Shown: one piece after another, positions 34,707-38,823 of the stretch | Position numbering within the stretch: position 1 is the stretch's first letter | Layout of the letters: each line of letters opens with the position of its first letter | NCBI GenBank assembly: GCA_023398105.1 | Contig: JAEWST010000099.1 | Span: 1-38,823 of the forward strand | Length of the DNA: 38,823 bases | Direction of reading: 5' to 3' | Source of the DNA: Bacillota bacterium | GTDB taxonomy: Bacteria > Bacillota > Clostridia > Acetivibrionales > DSM-1351 | The notes under the pieces: model-generated | Told to the model about the DNA's origin: nothing | What the model saw: only the letters and a program-made list of their open reading frames with translations | Databases searched by the model: none | Program-made: the position numbers and the translations under genes

Positions 34707-35993
34707 TTATAATAGTACTTTTTCTCTTACTATTGGATTGCCGCCAACAATTGTATATTGCGGCTGTCCATAGAGTTTGAATCCATTAAAAGGCGAATTT
34801 TTGCTTTTTGATTCAAATGTACTTATGTCTACAGTATATTGTTCGTTTATGTCAAAGATTAAAATGTCTGCAGATTTTCCTAATTCTATTGTTCCTTTAT
34901 TTAAGCCCAGCATTTTCGAGGGGTTTACACACATTTTTTTAACCAGTTCTTCAATTGTAAGATGCCCTGGCTTTACTAAATATGTTATTGCTAATGGGAA
35001 AGCTGTTTCAAAACCAACCATTCCATTAGCAGCAAGCTTGAATTCAACATTTTTTTCGTCTAAGTGATGTGGTGCATGGTCAGTAGATATAATATCAATA
35101 GTGCCATCTTTTAAGCCTTCGATAATTGCCTCAGCATCTTTTTGAGTTCTAAGAGGAGGGTTTACTTTTGCGTTGGTATTGAAGCCTTCACAAGCTTGTT
35201 CTGTCAGTGCAAAGTAATGAGGGCATGTCTCAGCTGTTACATTAACGCCTCTTCTTTTTGCATTTCTAATCAAATCTACTCCAAGTTCAGTACTTACATG
35301 TGCTATATGAATATATGCTTTTGTATATTCCGCAAGTATTAAGTCTCTAGCAATCATTACCTCTTCAGCAGGGGCAGGATTTCCTTTTAATCCAAGTAAT
35401 GAAGAGTAGTAGCCTTCATTCATAAGTCCCTCATCAACAAGATCCAAGTCCTCACAATGAGAGATTATTGTTATATCAAACGTCGATGCATACTGCATAG
35501 CCTTTTTCATTAATGCTGAGTTGTTTACTGGTCTGCCATCATCAGAAAGAGCAACTGCTCCAGCAAACTTTATTTCACCAATCTCACTGAGTTCTTCACC
35601 CTTTAAGCCTTTTGATACTGCTCCTATAGGATAAACATTTACAATTCCATCAGTTTTTGCCTTATTTAGAATATACATTATCATTGCTTCGTTATCCAAT
35701 ACAGGATTGGTATTTGGCATGCATGCAATTGAAGTAAAACCACCTTTTGCCGCACTTCTAGTTCCTGACTCTATATCTTCCTTATATTCAAAGCCAGGAT
35801 CTCTTAAATGACAGTGTGCATCAACAAGTCCAGGTAATACATACATTTCCTTTGCATCAATTATTTCGCAGCCAGTTGAATCAATTTCATTGTCTATTTC
35901 AACTACAATTCCATCTTCTATAAGAATATCTGAAACTCTGTGAGTTGCAGATTTACCATCAAATATCCGACCATTTTTAACCAACAGTTTCAT
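34707..35993 (-). CDS. pyrC: Dihydroorotase (class I)
   Basis: 428 residues. It closes carbamoyl-aspartate to dihydroorotate. Zinc motif DAHCHLRDPG (His60, His62, Arg64), further metal ligands in SHCED and HIAHVST, and the catalytic Asp in DIISTDHAPH are present. Its start lies 17 bp inside the end of pyrB, with AGGAGG in the pyrB coding sequence, so the two are probably translationally coupled. Confidence 0.97.
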   Translation of the reverse strand: MKLLVKNGRIFDGKSATHRVSDILIEDGIVVEIDNEIDSTGCEIIDAKEMYVLPGLVDAHCHLRDPGFEYKEDIESGTRSAAKGGFTSIACMPNTNPVLDNEAMIMYILNKAKTDGIVNVYPIGAVSKGLKGEELSEIGEIKFAGAVALSDDGRPVNNSALMKKAMQYASTFDITIISHCEDLDLVDEGLMNEGYYSSLLGLKGNPAPAEEVMIARDLILAEYTKAYIHIAHVSTELGVDLIRNAKRRGVNVTAETCPHYFALTEQACEGFNTNAKVNPPLRTQKDAEAIIEGLKDGTIDIISTDHAPHHLDEKNVEFKLAANGMVGFETAFPLAITYLVKPGHLTIEELVKKMCVNPSKMLGLNKGTIELGKSADILIFDINEQYTVDISTFESKSKNSPFNGFKLYGQPQYTIVGGNPIVREKVLL

Positions 35994-36918
35994 TGTTTGT
36001 GCTCCTCCTAGTCAAAAGATATAGCAGAGCCATTCTGATTGCAACTCCGTTTGTAACCTGTTCATTTATAAATGACTGTTCGCCGTCAATAACACTAGAT
36101 GAAAGCTCAACTCCTCTATTTACAGGCCCAGGATGTAAAACCAAAGCGTCCTCTTTAGCAAGCTTCAGTCTCTTATCATCAACACCAAAGAATCTGGAAT
36201 ATTCTCTTATCGTAGGGAATAATCCTTTCTTCTGGCGTTCTAACTGTATCCTAAGTCCCATAACCACATCAGCATCTAATATTGCTTCCTGAACAGTGCT
36301 ATAAACCTTTACACCTAGCTTATCAATATCTCTCGGAATCAAGGTTGCAGGCCCTGATACACTAACCTCTGCACCAAGCTTTGTCAAACCCCAAATATTG
36401 CTTCTAGCAACTCTGCTATGAAGTATATCTCCAATAATAGCAATCTTCAGTCCTTTTATTGTTCCCTTTTTTTCTAGTATAGTAAACATATCAAGAAGAG
36501 CTTGGGTTGGATGTTCATTCATACCATCGCCTGCATTTATTACAGAGGATTTAATATTTTTAGCAAGAAGGTGTGGTGCTCCAGACATTGGGTGTCTAAT
36601 AATAACTACATCAGAACCCATCATATTAATGGTATTTCCAGTATCAATAAGCGTTTCACCTTTTGCAACACTACTACTTGAAGCTGATATATTTGCAGCA
36701 CTTGCCCCCATATATTTTGATGCAAGTTCAAAGGAAAGCCTTGTTCTGGTGCTATTTTCATAAAAAAGAGTTATGATTGATTTACCTTGTAGATGAGCAG
36801 TTTTTTTGTTATTTGAAGTTACAATATATTTCATTGTCTTTGCAGTATCTAATATATATTGTATTTCCTCAGCTGAAATATCTCTAAGTCCAAGTAAATC
36901 CTTAGATTTCAAATTCAT
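35977..36918 (-). CDS. pyrB: Aspartate carbamoyltransferase catalytic subunit
   Basis: 313 residues from the ATG at 36918 (GGAG 9 nt upstream; an in-frame TTG 6 bp earlier is too close to it). It forms carbamoyl-aspartate. Carbamoyl-phosphate site STRTR (56-60), lysine loop SSSVAKGE, HPTQ motif and LHPGPVNRG are all present. No pyrI regulatory subunit is in the window, as in Gram-positive PyrR-type operons, so control would be at transcription. Confidence 0.97.
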   Translation of the reverse strand: MNLKSKDLLGLRDISAEEIQYILDTAKTMKYIVTSNNKKTAHLQGKSIITLFYENSTRTRLSFELASKYMGASAANISASSSSVAKGETLIDTGNTINMMGSDVVIIRHPMSGAPHLLAKNIKSSVINAGDGMNEHPTQALLDMFTILEKKGTIKGLKIAIIGDILHSRVARSNIWGLTKLGAEVSVSGPATLIPRDIDKLGVKVYSTVQEAILDADVVMGLRIQLERQKKGLFPTIREYSRFFGVDDKRLKLAKEDALVLHPGPVNRGVELSSSVIDGEQSFINEQVTNGVAIRMALLYLLTRRSTNNETVG

Positions 36919-36930
36919 TCTCAATTACTC

Positions 36931-37467
36931 CTATTCTTTATTTGTAATAGTAACACTATTTTCGCCATCAATTTCTTTTACATTTACATGGACTATTTCA
37001 CTTCTTGAAGTTGGTACATTCTTACCAACATAATCAGCTCTTATAGGCAGTTCTCGGTGCCCTCTGTCTATAATAACAGCCAACTGAATCATCTGAGGTC
37101 TGTTAATGTCCATAAGTGCATCAATAGCAGCTCTAACAGTTCTTCCAGTATATATAACATCATCAACTAAAACCACTTTTTTGTTAGCTATATCAAAATT
37201 TATTTCTGTTCCATTAATAACCGGATGTTCACTTAGCAAACTTAAATCATCACGGTAGAGAGTAATATCCAATATACCAACAGGAATTTCAGTATTTTCT
37301 ACTTCCTTAATTTTTGCGGCAATTCTTCGTGCAAGAGGCACACCTCTTCTTTGAATACCCATTAGTACTAGATTTTCAACGCCCTTGTTCTTTTCGATAA
37401 TTTCATGAGAAATTCTTGTGATTGCCCTTAAAACTGCACTTTCATCCATTATTTCTGTCATTTGCAT
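36931..37467 (-). CDS. pyrR: PyrR bifunctional attenuation regulator / uracil phosphoribosyltransferase
   Basis: 178 residues from the ATG at 37467 with AGGAG 8 nt upstream; an in-frame TTG 6 bp earlier is less likely. With UMP bound, PyrR binds a conserved loop in pyr mRNA and favours termination; it also has weak UPRT activity. The PRPP motif VVLVDDVIYTGRT (98-110) is intact, and GIQRRGVPLA (38-47) fits the family. It is the first gene after the leader attenuator and 12 bp before pyrB. No pyrP uracil permease lies in the operon. Confidence 0.97.
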   Translation of the reverse strand: MQMTEIMDESAVLRAITRISHEIIEKNKGVENLVLMGIQRRGVPLARRIAAKIKEVENTEIPVGILDITLYRDDLSLLSEHPVINGTEINFDIANKKVVLVDDVIYTGRTVRAAIDALMDINRPQMIQLAVIIDRGHRELPIRADYVGKNVPTSRSEIVHVNVKEIDGENSVTITNKE

Positions 37468-37533
37468 TATCAAATCTCCTTTCCTCTCTACTTATGATAG
37501 TTACCAAAAACTATAAACTTATGTATCTATACG

Positions 37534-37566
37534 TCAAAAAAGCTTCTTACCAAAGGCAAGAAGCTT
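37534..37566 (-). terminator. pyr operon leader attenuator (intrinsic terminator)
   Basis: On the minus strand AAGCTTCTT-GCC-TTT-GGT-AAGAAGCTT forms a strong stem (37540-37566), followed by TTTTTTGAC. It lies between the PyrR-binding loop and pyrR, 67-99 bp before the pyrR start. Its 5' arm CTTCTTGCCT (37554-37563) can instead pair with AGGCAATAAG (37637-37646) of the PyrR loop, 9 of 10 bp, to form an antiterminator. Confidence 0.92.
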
Positions 37567-37634
37567 AAACATATCAAAAATATAATCATAAAATTCTTAA
37601 ATGATCATACATAACCATGTCTGTTTAAAATCTC

Positions 37635-37666
37635 ACCTTATTGCCTCTCTGGACAAATTTAAAGGT
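37635..37666 (-). promoter_or_regulatory. PyrR-binding loop (anti-antiterminator) of the pyr leader
   Basis: The minus-strand sequence GTCCAGAGAGGCAA (37641-37654) matches the known PyrR RNA motif (UCCAGAGAGG core). It is closed by a lower stem ACCTT/AAGGT and an upper UUG-CC/GG-CAA stem, as in B. subtilis binding loops. It uses the same GGCAA that the antiterminator needs, so PyrR-UMP binding should free the terminator. Only one such site is present in the window. Confidence 0.93.
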
Positions 37667-37700
37667 AAAAAATATGCTTTATTAAATATTTGCTAAAAAA

Positions 37701-37729
37701 ATAATATCATAACAAATTAATGTTGTCTA
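37701..37729 (-). promoter_or_regulatory. Promoter of the pyr operon
   Basis: On the minus strand TAGACA (37724-37729) and TATTAT (37701-37706) are exactly 17 bp apart. Transcription would start near 37694, about 28 nt before the PyrR loop. The -35 box lies 6 bp after the rluD stop codon. Confidence 0.7.
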
Positions 37730-37734
37730 TAAAT

Positions 37735-38652
37735 TTATTTTAAATTATTTCTTAATTTTTCTACAAGTTTCTGGAAGTAATCGGGCACTTCTGTTTCAAA
37801 TTGCATTTTTTCACCAGTAATTGGGTGTTCGAATTGAAGCCTAAATGCATGTAAAACCTGCCCATGTGTTTTAAATCTCTGTTTTTTTCTGCCATAGACC
37901 AAATCCCCTATTATAGGGTGATTTATATAAGATAAATGCACTCTAATCTGATGAGTCCTGCCTGTTTCAAGCTTAAGCTCTAAATAGGTTGCAGTAGAAA
38001 ATCTCTCACGAACTGTAAAATGTGTTATAGCTTCCCTGCCATTTTTCAGATTAACGCTCATCTTTTTTCGGTCTACAGGGTGTCTGCCAATTGGAGCATC
38101 AATTCTACCACTGTTTTCATAAATAATGCCTTCTGCCAAAGCAATATACTCTCTTCGTATTTCATGAGTTTTCAAATCTTCTGAAAGCTTTTCATGTGCC
38201 TTGTTGCTTTTAGCAACTACAAGAAGTCCAGAAGTGTCTTTATCAATCCTATGAACAATACCAGGTCTAATTACACCATTAATATCAGACAAGCTGTCTG
38301 GACAGTGCTTCATCAAAGCATTAACCAAAGTACCTGTATAATTGCCAACTGCTGGGTGTACCACCATTCCCTTTGGTTTATTAATTACAATAAGATGCTC
38401 ATCCTCATAAACAATATCCAATGGAATATCTTCTGCCAATATATTGAGCATTTCAGGTTCAGGCACATTGACAACTATATTATCTCCAGCTTTTAGCTTA
38501 AAGTTTTGCTTAACCTTTTCTCCATTTACACATACATTACCATCTTGACAAAGCTTTTGTATATAGGTTCTTGAAAAGTCCTCCATATTTGATGAAAGCC
38601 AAGTATCTATTCTTGCCTCATCTATATCACATTCTAATATTATTTCTTTCAC
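37735..38652 (-). CDS. rluD: RluA-family pseudouridine synthase (RluD/YlyB-like)
   Basis: 305 residues from a GTG at 38652, about 12 nt after GGAGG; an upstream frame to 38700 runs into a repeat and lacks a ribosome site. An S4 RNA-binding domain is at about 10-70 (ARIDTWLSSN...GNVCVNGEKV). The catalytic domain has the Asp of HRIDKDTSGLLV and ends with GRTHQIRVHLSYINHPIIGD. Such enzymes make pseudouridine in 23S rRNA; the exact site cannot be told. B. subtilis ylyB also precedes the pyr operon, which supports orthology. A family-1 repeat lies 29 bp upstream. Confidence 0.93.
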   Translation of the reverse strand: MKEIILECDIDEARIDTWLSSNMEDFSRTYIQKLCQDGNVCVNGEKVKQNFKLKAGDNIVVNVPEPEMLNILAEDIPLDIVYEDEHLIVINKPKGMVVHPAVGNYTGTLVNALMKHCPDSLSDINGVIRPGIVHRIDKDTSGLLVVAKSNKAHEKLSEDLKTHEIRREYIALAEGIIYENSGRIDAPIGRHPVDRKKMSVNLKNGREAITHFTVRERFSTATYLELKLETGRTHQIRVHLSYINHPIIGDLVYGRKKQRFKTHGQVLHAFRLQFEHPITGEKMQFETEVPDYFQKLVEKLRNNLK

Positions 38653-38681
38653 TATTACTATTACCTCCAAATTTTTATCAA

Positions 38682-38823
38682 TTATAACACCTAGATTCAA
38701 AATGAAATTTTTCGATTGTAGAAAAATTTCATTACATCAGCGGCGTTTCATCGAGGCGGGAGATATTCTCACCGCCTGATAACCAAAGTGGTACCCGCCA
38801 CTTATAGAAGTGGGGGACATTTT
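38682..38823 (+). repeat. MITE-like repeat family 1, copy E (cut by window edge, 142 bp seen)
   Basis: It begins TTATAACACCTAG (one change from TTATAACG) and runs on with near identity to copies A and B, through both stems and GTGGGGGACATTTT, where the window ends 15 bp or so before the expected right end. The GC stem AGGCGG/CCGCCT is perfect here. Confidence 0.85.

Overview
The window is AT-rich, and its genes point to an anaerobic, low-GC Clostridia, probably of the Ruminiclostridium / clostridial cluster III kind. The signs are a PyrR-type pyr operon with class 1B PyrD plus PyrK, an Mrp/NifX-like fusion, BspA-type repeat and S8-RHS surface proteins, c-di-GMP enzymes, strong AGGAGG ribosome binding sites and possible Spo0A boxes. 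The genus is inferred from gene content only. Almost every gene is on the minus strand, so transcription runs from high to low coordinates; the one clear plus-strand gene is a small DUF486 membrane protein.

Right part (about 24.9-38.8 kb): pyrimidine biosynthesis. rluD is followed by a promoter, a PyrR-binding leader with an attenuator, and then pyrR-pyrB-pyrC-pyrF-carA-carB-pyrK-pyrD. This set encodes all steps from glutamine/bicarbonate to UMP except OPRT. A histidine-phosphatase gene and an unusual, long OPRT-like gene (pyrE-like) follow downstream. The pyrE-like gene lies between two broken copies of a short repeat element and has a weakened PRPP motif.

Middle part (about 14.4-24.4 kb): mostly single genes. 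They are a small unknown protein, a glucose-1-phosphate adenylyltransferase (glgC), a DUF1287 lipid- or membrane-anchored hydrolase candidate with an EF-hand-like loop, a YbaK/ProX-type Cys-tRNA(Pro) deacylase, DUF486, a helical lipoprotein, a GGDEF-EAL c-di-GMP enzyme behind a cluster of Spo0A-like boxes, an Mrp ATPase with a NifX-like tail, and a lone DUF3696-type AAA ATPase.

Left part (about 0.5-13.7 kb): a cell-surface and accessory island. A 1135-residue BspA-like LRR/fibronectin-III protein is followed by a 2924-residue secreted S8 protease-RHS/YD-repeat protein. That protein's variable tip (about 420 residues after the DPTGH core end) carries a small 19-residue repeat block and an unrecognised terminal domain. 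A lipoprotein gene starts 80 bp further on, where an immunity gene would be expected.

Two intergenic repeat families are interspersed. Family 1 is a 157-bp, MITE-like, hairpin-rich element with TTATAACG/CGTTATAA ends, with two full copies, one copy cut by the window edge and two fragments; most lie just upstream of minus-strand genes. Family 2 is an element of about 183 bp with two diverged copies, one of them inside the pyr operon between carB and pyrK.
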